From Didymella arachidicola (Eukaryota > Ascomycota > Dothideomycetes > Pleosporales > Didymellaceae): a stretch of DNA of 64,000 nucleotides. Under the pieces are notes generated by a model that was given only the letters and a program-made list of their open reading frames with translations, was not told where the DNA came from and did not search any database. Location of the stretch: contig CM050002.1 of the NCBI GenBank assembly GCA_016630955.3, positions 682,001-746,000 on the forward strand. Direction: 5' to 3'. Below, one piece after another: positions 53,228 through 64,000 of this stretch (positions are counted from its first letter, which is position 1; every line of letters starts with the position of its first letter). The position numbers were made by a program, and so were the translations under genes.

Positions 53228-56200
53228 ACTGGCGAGAATAGGCGAGGAGGGCGCGTTGCACAGCGGGGAGCGCCTTCTGCGGGCGGCGCTGGGGATGGTG
53301 GAAGAGGAAGGCGGGGTGGAGGATGGGCGCGCTGATTGGCCAGAGACAGCAGGAAGCTCCGTCGGGGGGCGTCGCAGACGGCAGGCACGCGTGGGAGTGA
53401 GACAAAACAATGCGGAGCGCGGCTCGACAAAAGGCAGAGGAGATGCTGGGCGCGCAGCGGCGGGCGTCTGGCAGGAGATGGGATGGAAGCTGGGGCTTCG
53501 CAAAGGGCAGCAGCGGGTTGTGGAGCAGCAAGGTCAAGTAGCTCGCCAGCTAACGGCAGCCGGGCAAGCAGGAGCAACAGACTGAAGCGTGCGGGAGAGA
53601 GTGGTAGGAGCGTTCCAAAGGGGGTAGCCGGGGCAGCAAGAGAGTTTTATAAGACAAACATCGCAGCGTGCCGGACTGACGGTACCTCTCGAAGGATGTT
53701 AGATTACTGCCGCTGCCGTTTGCAACGAGAGTGCGACAGTCGTGTACAGCCGTTGGCTCCGTCCGGAAAGGCAAGGACTGAGGTACATAGCGGAGCGTTA
53801 GCCTTTCACGCCTATGCAGGCAGGGATCGGTGGAGCCAGGATCATCCTGCCAGGCCGCCAGCGTCTGCTGCAGCCCGCTCCGCCCAATCGCAATACCTGG
53901 ACGCACAGAGGCACTCTGTCTTTCGACGTCTGCTGTGCAGCGCGCTGCTGCTGCTGCTGCTCCTCCCTCGTTCGCCGCGTCCACGCCCCTCGCGCACAAC
54001 GACCTCGACCGCAACGGTCACGTCGGTCACGTCGGGCAGGGTCTGCTGAGCACGGCGGCATTCGAGCAGGAAACAGCCGATGCGCCAGTGACCGATGCTC
54101 AAGACGACCGGGGATTTCAAATTGGCGCTGCCGCGCACCATCACCTCCCACCCATCACATGGCGGCCCGCGCTTGATAGCTTGATAGCTTGATAGCAGTC
54201 TGCACTCGAATCAGCTCGCTGCGAAAAGATTAGCCGGGCAAGCAAACGCTATGCCGCGCTCTAGCTCGCAGATCAAGCGGAAGGGAGCCCACCCACTCCT
54301 GTCGCCAGCATGTAACGGCAGGGCTGATGGGCTAGTATGCAGAAGGGCCTTGCTGAGCAGCAAACGCTGTGGGTGCAAGTGCCCATGGCAGCACGGCAAC
54401 GACATGGCTGGCTGCGGATGCCCCTGGAAGAGGACCTGGGCACCCGCTGCTTGTCCAGTGCGCCGCTCTCTCTGCTCCATAGTACATACTGTAGCGATCG
54501 GTGACTCCTGCGCGTGTTCCTGCGTTTTCAATCCAGGTTGCGGCTCGAACTGCTTCACCAGATGCGGAGGATGAGGAGCTACACTCGAAACATCACTCGA
54601 CCGGTTGAGCATGGAGCCTACCCCTGGTTCCGGCTTGCATTCACACATGGCACCCTAGTCGCAGTACTGGTCCCTCGTCGAACGTGAGAAACCACAGTCG
54701 AATGGAAATCCATCACGGCGATGTGTTGTGGCCGCTACATCATGTCAACAACTCGGGTGCAACATTGACGGCAATAAGGGCTGTCCTTACATACACTCCG
54801 CGCGCGGTCTGGGACAGCTGCATACAGGCTGGCGACGCGTGAAGCGTGACGACACTCTCTAAAATCCTTCTCAGTGTGGCATGTCCCAAGCAAACACCGA
54901 AATTGAGCACGGAAAAGCCAGACCACTTCTTGTTGGCCGTGCATTATGGAATGAAGCTGGTGCTGCCTCTCACCTGTCGAGTCACATATGACAGCCTCTG
55001 CTGCGTTTGCTTGGTCAAAAGCAGCATCACAAGGCTGCCAATTGCACGTACTCACCCAGGTTGCATATCATGAAGGGTTGACGTTGCATGTTGTAGTCCA
55101 AACAAAAACGGACTGACGTGGTCTCTGCGAGACGGCTCCACATCCCTAAGCTCAGATCATATGCGGCAGGATAGAAGGGGGTCATCTGCGCGAGTCTCAT
55201 GTCTCAAGAGAGTCTTTGTGGATAATTTTCCAGATACAAACGCAGCTCGGCATATGCTGTGTAAGCTGTCAGTCAGGTCTCGCTTCCCGTACCTCAACGG
55301 CTTGCAGGGGTGTCAGACCACTTCCCAAAGCGCTCTAGCTCATCGGCCCGGCGTGACACGAGCAGCTTTGGAGCACAGAAGTCTCGCGCCGTCAACGACG
55401 AAAAAGCACCTCCTGCATTCTCGCACTCACAGGCCACATGTGCGTTGCAAGGCGAGAAGACGGCGCATGAACAGTGCCGCCGAGAACCCACATCAAACGA
55501 ACGAGGGCATAGCGCGACAGTCCCAGAAGGATCGACGAGTTGATCCTGGCCCGCAATCAGGTCCACCTATCATATCACCGTGGGAACTCGCACGTTGGCT
55601 TTTCTCGCCACACTGCCAAAGTCGAGCTGTGTCGGATGTACGAGTGCTTGGCGGAACAGTAGATTTGCCCCGCAGCCGCGCATAGTACTTTTGCGGGCAC
55701 CGCTTCATCTGCTGTTTGGATGACGATACTCAACTGATCTTCAAAACTCAAGGTCGTGTTGTGGGGTATCATGTCGAAACTGCAGAATGGCCAGCTGGAC
55801 GTTGTTCGAAACCGGGTCAGGGAACATGGATTCTCGAAGTAGATTTGCATCGCTAAAATCGTCCTTCGGTTCCACTTGCCGCTCGCGCACTTTTCGATTC
55901 TGCGACCGCATTATCAGCACCAATGTCTACGTATCCAACACAGGCAAAGTGCAATGAACAGCGAGCACGACAGCAGATATTCCCCAGAATATGAACGCGG
56001 AGGACTCCTGCGATGAGATCAAAGAAGCTGGCAAGATTGGAACTGTGCTGTCGAGAACTCGTGAGGCTAACATGGGACATCGCACTGACACTACCGACTG
56101 TTCAGCATAAAATCAGAGGCTCATGCTTGACGATTGAACATCGGCGCCGCACTGATCAACCCAGAAACGACCTACATGTGCTTTGGTTCATTTTCACAGC

Positions 56201-58107
56201 TGCAAAAACGGCTCTGTTTGAGCACTCGCTATTGTCAGATCGTGCTCCCATCCTATTGACAGCCTCAAGAAGCTTCTATGTGTCGACAAGCAGCAGTAAG
56301 AATGGGGGCTGGCCATCAATGAAGAAAGTGTAAGCTTTCTCGACTCGCTGATCTGCAGATCTACCCTGCTGTGCAGTTCACACATTGAGTGGTCTGCCCA
56401 AAAGTGACCTGACCTCAATCTTTCAGCAACGTCGCCTCGCAACCGATAATTCACGGCGATCTTTCTTCTGAGGGGCAATCTACTCTCAGGGTCGTTTTCA
56501 ATAGCCTTGACAAAGTCTAATCCTGGGGCTTGTTTTGTTTGCTCTCGATGCGACGGGCTGTCAGCATGCCCGATTCGATCGTTGCTGCAGCGTGGCAGCG
56601 GCTTGCATTCGCGAGCTGCGTTGGACCTCAACTGTACATCCGCGCCGCATCGCCGTATGTTAGGCTCTCAATGCAACGTCTCGTTGATAACATGGTCAAA
56701 GGGGCACAGCCCACGCTAGACAGATGAGATGTCATCACGATGTCCTTGTCGCGTGCAATTATCTATGAACCTTGCCCGGATGCAGCGGACTCAAGGTTAA
56801 AGATCTCGTCATTGGCGCAGCATGCTAATCTAGGATTCTTTGTCTTTCACAACATGTACATCCGATTCCTTCTCGAATGCTGTTCCCATCCAGTGAGAGG
56901 CCGCGGCCCGGGACTTCCAGCTGCTGGGCGGATGTTGGTAGGTGCGGCACTTCTCACCTTCTCTTCTCCAGCCATCAGCAACTGCAACGACAGATATCAC
57001 CGTTCAATGATACTTCGGTACCAGCTACTCTCCATTAGCCGGTGCCTGCACCCAAGAGGAAGAAAGTTTGGCATGGAGAAAGAAGAAGAGTAAAACGGGG
57101 ATTAGCGACCAAATGGCGTGTCTGCTTCAGTAGTCGAACATTATCCACAAGCGTTAGTTTCGCATCGGTTTGTCTTCCACAGCAATACGTGTGGCTTGCG
57201 GCTTTCAGGGAATCGCCGAGCATGGCGCACGTCTAGGCCACACTCGCTCTGGTTCATCAATCATCAGGTGATGTTGTACAGGGGCGAGGCGTTCGTGGCT
57301 GCCGAACCTTCCCAACGGCCATCGTGTAATTTGGTAGACGCTACTGCCAGTAGATCTGGCACTGATTGGATGGGAGATTCGAGGGCGACTTCGGACAGCC
57401 ACGTGATATCACAACGGACGTCCACCTACTTTGACTCAATATGGTACCTATGCGCGACCGTTGCGCACCCCAACAGACATAAGCAAGTCCCCCCAAGCCG
57501 CATATTGATCGCGCTTCAATCTCTCCTAGCTCTTGCCTGCTCTTCATACGTGCGGAGGCCACATTGCCCGTAAGGATGAGCTCGAGCGGGGCGTCTTACC
57601 GATCAGGCCTTTGACGTCACTTTGTCAACATCTCGAATCCACTCAATACCACGTCTGCAACACACACCAGCCTGTCACAATCGAGCCATTTGCGCAAAAT
57701 CCGGAGAAAGCTTGGCCTGGTGGAGCCAGGCGATTTTTCAGCATGGGGAATCTGGATTGCGATCAGGGCCACAGCATGGTAATGCTGTAATGTCTGTGGC
57801 CATGTCGGCCTCGTTCGGCAGTAGGATCCTTACGCGATACTTGCAATTCTCAACCGATGCGCGATAGCTTAACATCACAACTCCTGCCATTGGCTGCGTA
57901 GGGCTTTGTGCCCCATTGCGTGTTGCAGAAACGCGACTTTCAGAGCTCGAAGTAGCAGGGGTGGGCCGGCAGTTCATCGAATTTCGTCGTTATGACGTTC
58001 ACAAACGCAGCATCTGTACAGGCGCTGCTGCCTTTATAATGCCCTCCCCACTGGATTGAGAACCTAAATATCCTTGGAACGTTCAGACGATCTCTGGAAT
58101 ATCACAA
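53228..58107. other. Gene-poor stretch of about 4.9 kb
   Basis: No gene supported on either strand. GC-rich with many overlapping chance frames (for example 53336-54049 plus, 53550-54014 minus, 54211-54648 minus). Short repeats occur: a CTG run at 53945-53960 and three CTTGATAG units at 54174-54197. The right end forms the catalase promoter. Confidence 0.4.
58035..58040 (+). promoter_or_regulatory. TATA-like box of the catalase gene
   Basis: TTTATAAT is placed 68-75 bases upstream of the catalase ATG, a usual TATA distance for ascomycetes. The position and match are the only evidence. Confidence 0.35.
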
Positions 58108-60432
58108 ATGGCATCTCAGATCCTCGGAAACATTTCAGACAAGGCCAAAGCAATGGCTGGTGGCGAGAACAAGAAGGTCGCTCAATTGGCGGCCGACACT
58201 AAGGATGTTCACGACGGCAGCTACAGGATAACGAGCGACTATGGTGTCAAGCAGCACGACACCGATCATTGGCTGTCTGCCTCAACAGAGGACAAGCAGG
58301 GCCCTCAGCTCCTTGAAGACCCCTTCGGTCGCGAGAAGGTATGTTCAACGCTGCGCTCACAGGTGGCGATTGTAGCTAACACTTACAGATACACCGCTTC
58401 GATCACGAGCGTATCCCCGAGCGAGTTGTCCACGCGCGAGGCGCTGGCGCTTTCGGAAAATTCAAGCTCTTCGAGTCCGCTGCCGATGTCTCCAAGGCTG
58501 GCATCCTGACCGACACCTCCCGTGAGACACCTTTGTTCGTCCGATTTTCCACTGTGCTCGGTAGCCGTGGATCAGCAGACACTGTCCGCGATGTTCGTGG
58601 ATTTGCGATCAAGTTCTACACCGAGGAGGGGAATTGGGACATTGTTGGAAACAACATTCCCGTCTTCTTCATTCAGGATGCTATGAAGTTCCCCGATGTC
58701 ATTCACGCTGGCAAGCCTGAGCCTGACAGCGAGATCCCTCAAGCGCAAACCGCACACAACAACTTCTGGTAAGCACGATTTTACCCACAAACACTTATAG
58801 ACTCTATCTAACCGACCTAGGGACTTCCAGTATCTCCATCCCGAGTCCACGCACATGCATTTCTGGGCTATGTCTGACCGAGCCATTCCCCGATCATACC
58901 GTATGATGCAGGGCTTCGGTGTCAACACCTTCACACTTGTCAATGACAAGGGCGAAAGGCATTTCGTCAAGTTCCACTGGACTCCCGATCTCGGTGTTCA
59001 CAGCTTCGTTTGGGATGAGGCTCTTAAGCTTGCTGGTCAGGACCCTGACTTCCACCGCAAGGACCTTTGGCAGGCCATCGAGGCCGGCTCGTACCCCAAA
59101 TGGAAGTTCGGTATCCAGACTATCAAGGAGGGCGAGGAAGACCAGTTTGACTTCGACATCCTCGACGCCACCAAGATTTGGCCTGAGGAGCTGGTCCCCA
59201 TCAGGTACATTGGAGAGTTCGAGCTCAACAAGAACCCCGATGAATACTTCACACAGACTGAGCAGATCGCTTTCTGCACATCGCACGTTGTTCCGGGTGT
59301 AGGCTTCAGTGACGACCCGCTTCTGCAGGGACGTAACTTCTCCTATCATGACACCCAGCTCTCGCGTCTGGGAGTCAACTGGCAGGAGCTGCCTATCAAC
59401 AAGCCTGTTTGCCCCGTCATGAACTTTAATCGTGACGGAGCCATGCGTCACACCATTACCAAGGGCAAAGTCAACTACTGGCCCAACCGTTATGAGACCG
59501 TACCTCCTGCCAAGGAGGAAGAGGGTGCTTACATCGACTACCCCGCCAAAGTCGCTGGCATGAAGCAGCGTCTCCACAGCAGGAAGTTCAAGGAGCACAA
59601 GAACCAGGCTGAACTCTTCTTCAACTCCATGTCTCAAATCGAGAAGGAGCACATCAAGGCTGCTTTCTCCTTCGAGCTTGACCATTGTGATGACCCTGTT
59701 GTCTACAAGCGTATGGTCGAGCGCATCGTTGAGATCGATCTCGAGCTTGCACAAGGTGTTGCTGAGATGGTCGGTGCCGATATCCCTCAGGAGGTAACTC
59801 GTCCTAAGCATAACAAGAAGGCCAAGGGTCTGTCGCAGCTTGACTACCTTCCGGCTACCCCAACCATCGCCACCCGCATGGTTGCTATCTTGATCGCAGA
59901 CGGCTATGACAAGGTTGCATACAACGGCATCAAGGCTGCTCTGACTGCTCAAGGTGCTCTGCCTTTCACCATCAGCCCCAAGAGGAACAAGATTTATGCT
60001 GATGGCGAGGACAAGAGCGGTGACGGTGTTGTCGCTGATCACCACCTTGAGGGTCAGCGTTCGACGATGTACGACAGTGTCTTCGTCCCCGGTGGAGAGA
60101 AGTCTGTCGCTACTCTCAGCAAGAACGGTCGTGCCATTCACTGGGTCCGCGAGGCTTTCGGTCACCTGAAGGCGATTGGTGCCACTGGCGAGGGCGTGGC
60201 TTTCGTCAAGCAGTGCGTCGAGCTTCCCGGAATGCAGTTCTCCACAAGCACCGATGTCCAGAACAGCTATGGTGTCGTCACAGCTGCTAAGGTCTCACCT
60301 GATGGTTTCAAGGAGGCTGTCAAGGTGGCCAAAGAAGCTGCTGACTTCATCGGTCAGTACACCTACGCGATCTCTTGCCACAAGAACTTCGAGCGTGAGC
60401 TTGATGGCTTGAGCGTCATGGTTGCGTACTAG
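58108..60432 (+). CDS. Large-subunit catalase (clade 2, with C-terminal DJ-1/flavodoxin-like domain)
   Basis: Three exons, 58108-58338, 58389-58768 and 58821-60432, give 740 residues. Converts H2O2 to water and oxygen. Seen here: the catalytic His in ERVVHARGAGAFG, the Asn region GNWDIVGNNIPVFFIQD, the haem-ligand Tyr in FSYHDTQLSRLG, and the substrate-channel region FSTVLGSRGSADTVRD. From about residue 540 the extra domain starts at TPTIATRMVAILIADGYD and continues to the end, as in the large fungal catalases (CatA-like). There is no signal peptide, so it is probably cytosolic, spore- or peroxisome-related; the terminal SVMVAY is not a peroxisomal signal. Upstream 4.9 kb is gene-free. Confidence 0.93.
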
Positions 60433-60757
60433 AGAAAAGGATACCCCAGACTGTTGATGTCTGCTACATATAAGTAATGACTTAATGAATACCTGCTTGA
60501 ACCCATAGCCTGCACATCCACTCTAAACGTCATTAAGTCCGTGCTTTCCAGTGCATCCATACTTCGTGATATCGTTGTCAAGCGTAAAAATCGTGTACTT
60601 AATGTCGTTATGGTGTTTGCAGTACAGTTCCGACCAGAAACCCTGCCCAGAATTTTGCGCAAGATGCCCCCACGTGCCTACCCTACCTACACAGCCCCTT
60701 GACTCCGTGTGCATACCGTCCAGCGCGCACACGCTCGCCACGTAGAAGTTTCTGGCC
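60433..60757. other. Convergent intergenic region
   Basis: 3' flanks of the catalase and the half-MYND gene. Nothing recognised. Confidence 0.5.
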
Positions 60758-61413
60758 TCACTGCTTCCCCTCACTCAACTCCTTCCACTTCTGCTCACTA
60801 TACCTCTTCTGCGGCTGCTCAACAAATACCAGGCCCTCGTACTCGCTTCTCAGTGCCAGATACTGCACCGCTGGTCCAAGCACGCTGGGATCAATGTTCA
60901 GCGCCGGCATGCTGAGACCGTCTTCTGCGCTATACGCTAGCACGACGAGAGGACCGCGCCAAACACTGTGCTTGCGCGTCTCCGTTCCTTGTGTGTCCGA
61001 GCCAGTGATGGCAGGTGCCTTTGAGAGAAGCCATTCCACGCATGCGTTTGCGGTGAGCGAACGACCTGAGGCATTGCTGTCGTATGAGATCTGGATCCAG
61101 TAGGGTAGATGGCGGTCGTGGAAGGCGATTGTTTTGATCTCGCCTGCGGCGCTGTCTGGAAAACACTTCGCCATGTCGAGGGGGCTTCCGTCGTTTCCGA
61201 ACTTGATCCATACGAACCTGGGCTTGGTGTTTGTCTCAGGTAGGTGTAAAGCGCAGCGGTAGCTCTTGTCTGGCTTCTTGGAATTACTTGCGCTGACAAA
61301 GGGCTTGCAGAGCGGTTTGTGCATGTCCCAGTCTCGGGTTTGACACGCGGGACTGCAGTGTAGTCCTCGAAGAGGAGAAGCGTGCCAAAGTCCTGGGGCA
61401 GCGTAAACGACAT
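60758..61413 (-). CDS. Half-MYND zinc-finger-like protein, 5' end possibly frameshifted
   Basis: The sure part runs to TGA at 60758-60760 and contains the second half of a MYND finger, LHCSPACQTRDWDMHKPLC, followed by a soluble domain with RFVWIKFGNDG and KSVWRGPLVVLAY-like segments. The first CxxC of a MYND finger is missing. In that frame the nearest ATG is at 61324, after the finger. An ATG with a convincing start, MSFTLPQDFGTLLLFED, lies at 61413, but in another frame; joining them needs a one-base shift or an unseen intron between 61413 and 61357. Either the gene is broken here or it starts further upstream. MYND fingers bind proline motifs. Function unknown. Confidence 0.5.
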
Positions 61414-61638
61414 GCTGGTGATTATAGAAAAGCAAGTGTGGAAGGTGGATATGGAGGGTGTTGGCAGTCTGATAACGGGCTAGGCAGTGACCTCTCAAGG
61501 TGAGAGCGTGCAGGCGAGAACCAGACCTGCAGGGGAAAAGGAGAGAGAGAGATCACGTTGATTCTCCACTGAGGGGTGATAAGACAAATGCAGGGATAAT
61601 CTGTATCAACGAGCGCTACCGTCGTCCCTGTGAGTTGC

Positions 61639-63318
61639 TCACAGAATGTACCTAAATTGAGGGTTCTTGCGATCCGTCAGATCATCCTCATAAGCATGCT
61701 CAAAACCTTCGAGTGTACCGGTCTTGTCTCGCTTCTTGTTCACACAAATACACCAGTAGCGATATACCAGCGCAAGTAGACCTGCCAAGACCGCAGTGAC
61801 GAAGGTCACAATGAAACCTGGCTCATAACGCGGGGCATCCTGAGGCTTGAAGACAAGGGGACCAACAAAGTTTCCCAAACAGTAGCCAATGTAGATACCA
61901 GACGAGGCCACAGTCCTCTTGGTGTATCCTGCAGTATTGGCGAGTGCTTGGCCCATGAGCACAGCATAACCGCCGCCAACTGAAGGTAGAATGTAGCAAG
62001 CGAATAGTAGGGCGCCAGTCTTGCTTCGAGGCAGTAGCCAGAGCAGCAGAGCGGCAAGCGTTGTACCCATCTGACATACAAAAATCGCCCAGGAGCGGAT
62101 ACCAGTGTACTTGTAGCAAAGCCAGGGGACGACGAGCTGAAGAGTACCAGCATAGGCACCAGCTGGCATCACAAGGAGTAGGGAGTTAAGCCTGTTGAAT
62201 CCAAAAGAATTCTGTCAAATGTCAGTGAGGATCTCAGAGGCGCTTTGATCGACTCAATAGGCCTAGTACTCACGATGATGATTGGCACAAATGTACTGAT
62301 GGGTCCGTTGGCAATCATAGAGAGGAAGGCAATGGCGAACATGAGCCAGAACTTCTCATCTCTGAGCAGCTCCAGGACCTGGGCACCCTTGAAGTGAGTA
62401 TTGCGAACACCAGAGTTGTTGGAGCGAAGCCGAGCCACGGATATGTATCGCTGCCTTTCGTCAAAGCCCTTTGCTCGCACTGGGTCCGGGGGAAGGACCC
62501 ACCATAGAGCGACACCCCAAACGATTGTGATTGCGCCGGCAAAGAGGTACATCAGCTTCCAATTCGCCAACGAGCTCTTAGCACTGCCGAAGCCGTAGTT
62601 CAGGACCGGAGAGAAGATAGACACGTAGCCCGTGCAGGAATACCAGATTCTGCCTTACGTTAGCTTGAGATGGTGTGTAGCGCGGTGGAGACCGTACCCC
62701 ATTCTGAAGGCTTGCTCGTTCTTCTTGTAGAAAGAGCCGACAATGACCATGAACATAGGACTGATTCCACTCTCCAAAAGACCGAGAAAGAAGCGTTGAG
62801 CATAGAGTTCCTTGTAGTCGCGGCAGACGACCGTCAGGATCAGACAGATGCCCCAGATAGTCACAATTCCAGATGCCACACGCTCGATCGGAAATCGCTG
62901 AGCCAGGTACATGGCAGGATAGGCTCCAACAATAAATCCAAGGTAGAAGATGGCTGCAGACATCGAGTACCTGTCACCTGTTCGCAGATGAAGATCATCG
63001 CGGAGCCCAAACAAAGCCTCCATAATGGTCAGACAAATCCAGGTACGACAGGTATAGATGACTTACTGCTTGCGAAAGCATGGCCTTGTCGTAGTATTGA
63101 AGACCGTACGTAAGACAGAGGACTGGCATCAGACGCAGATCGATCTTCCGTCTCAGGCTCTTTTCTTCCAGCTCAGTCCACTCTTCAGGACCTTGGTAGG
63201 TAGCGAGGACACGCATGGCCTCGTCCTGATGGACAGTATCGATGGTCTTGAGAGGACTGCCATCGTCGGAGGCCACCTTCTCTTGTTGAACGTCTTGGTG
63301 CTTCTCGATGTCAGACAT
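61639..63318 (-). CDS. MFS anion:cation symporter, allantoate permease (DAL5) family
   Basis: Four exons on the minus strand, 63318-63067, 63017-62698, 62649-62274 and 62211-61639, give 506 residues; the introns (48-62 nt) all keep frame. The family transports organic anions such as allantoate, ureidosuccinate, nicotinate or vitamins at the plasma membrane. Seen here: an N-terminal cytosolic tail, the first membrane segment after LRRKIDLRLMPVLCLTYGLQYYDKAMLSQAALFGLRDDL, then GDRYSMSAAIFYLGFIVGAYP, RFFLGLLESGISPMFMVIVG and FKGAQVLELLRDEKFW, typical of DAL5-type permeases. Twelve membrane segments in total. The substrate cannot be assigned from sequence. Confidence 0.9.
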
Positions 63319-64000
63319 GATGACAGTTTAAGTCTCCGTGATGAAGAACGATTTTTTCGATGCCTTGACGATGGTGAAGGATCGACACGATGCAGCTTTA
63401 TGGCTTCTGTGACCAAGCCTTCGGTATTCCACGGCAGCACAGCAACGCTAACCGGACGCCACAATTGTTAAACCTGGAGACAATGTGGGTGCCTCGGCCA
63501 TCGGACCCTTTCTCCACACGCTGGGACGTGCAGACTGGGGAATCATTTTGCGGGGAGTCTTGGCCCAAAATCGATAGCCAGAAGCAATGCATGGAGGAGC
63601 GCTAGGTCGAGCTGGATTGGGATAACCGAGACCACTGCCGACGTCTGAATGGGGTGTAGAGGAGGGAGAGCGTCTGGGTTGTTTGTGGGCTAGCACGGCC
63701 CAGGTTTCGCTTGTGCTTGCCGTTCGCGCCTGAGCAATTCCGGGGCTCCTCACACCCCAGCTATCACGGGTCTCGCAGTGCCGTCTCTCATCGTGCGGCG
63801 CGAAGCTCATGCGCGCGACGGTCTCACTTTCTCACTCGCGGCATCTGTCTTGAAACACGAATCATTTGTTCCGCGTTGAGTACACACGCCGGTTGTGGCC
63901 GTTCCAATCGTTCACTAAATACCCCATTGCTAGGTATCGCCAGCCAATATGGTATCAGCAATACAAGTCGATATCCCACAGGGCTCTACAACAGTCAAAG
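63319..64000. other. Upstream region of the permease gene
   Basis: No gene supported up to the window edge. The minus-strand frames at 63398-63592 and 63448-63810 lack features. Confidence 0.5.

Noticed and set aside
53081..53503. 140-codon frame extending the small Cys-rich ORF upstream
   Set aside because: The first 92 residues are Arg/Pro/Ser-rich with no conserved look; the Met at 53227 begins the patterned part.
58894..60165. 423-codon minus-strand frame opposite the catalase
   Set aside because: Antisense shadow of catalase codon bias (long Leu/Val/Asp stretches). No independent motif.

Overview
The window looks like chromosomal DNA of a filamentous ascomycete, most likely a dothideomycete. 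Genes are monocistronic on both strands. Introns are short (about 42-110 nt) with GT...CTAAC/CTGAC...AG signals. The gene set is eukaryotic and fungal (MDM12, ERG3, Zn2Cys6 factor, large-subunit catalase, DAL5-type permease). No plasmid, phage, CRISPR or bacterial operon structure is visible. The class assignment is inference from gene style only. Spliced models below were built by eye from frame continuity and splice signals.

Left part (1-14.7 kb): the 3' end of an unknown gene, an HPM1-like protein-histidine methyltransferase, a membrane protein of unknown function, mitochondrial threonyl-tRNA synthetase (MST1), sterol C5-desaturase (ERG3) and a small divergent protein kinase. At 9.3-12.5 kb lies a patch of fragments of what looks like an expanded fungal family: one phosphotransferase-like gene, a second copy of its 3' exons fused behind it in another frame, a third copy with in-frame stops, and an antisense relic. 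Then come a conserved unknown protein and a UBC11/UBE2C-type E2. A gene-free stretch of about 3.4 kb follows.

Middle (18-36 kb): an ELL-type transcription elongation factor, a DUF2237 protein, a 64-residue zinc-ribbon protein, a RING protein, a TM9SF/EMP70 membrane protein, a beta-lactamase-fold serine hydrolase, an MDR-type NADP oxidoreductase, a Maf-type nucleotide pyrophosphatase and a ZZ zinc-finger protein.

Right part (36-64 kb): a Zn2Cys6 regulator directly upstream of a four-carbon acid sugar kinase, a 2EXR/F-box-like protein, a MetE-C-like methyltransferase, a coilin-like protein divergent from a kelch protein, an EutQ-like cupin whose start codon appears to be split by an intron, MDM12 and a very gene-poor region of about 7 kb holding one small cysteine-rich ORF. 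It ends with a large catalase, a half-MYND protein and a DAL5-type permease. Most genes are housekeeping and do not form one pathway. The only convincing functional pair is the regulator plus sugar-acid kinase. The most unusual observations are the split start codon, the decayed kinase-family patch, the tandem repeat against the kelch start codon and the two gene deserts.
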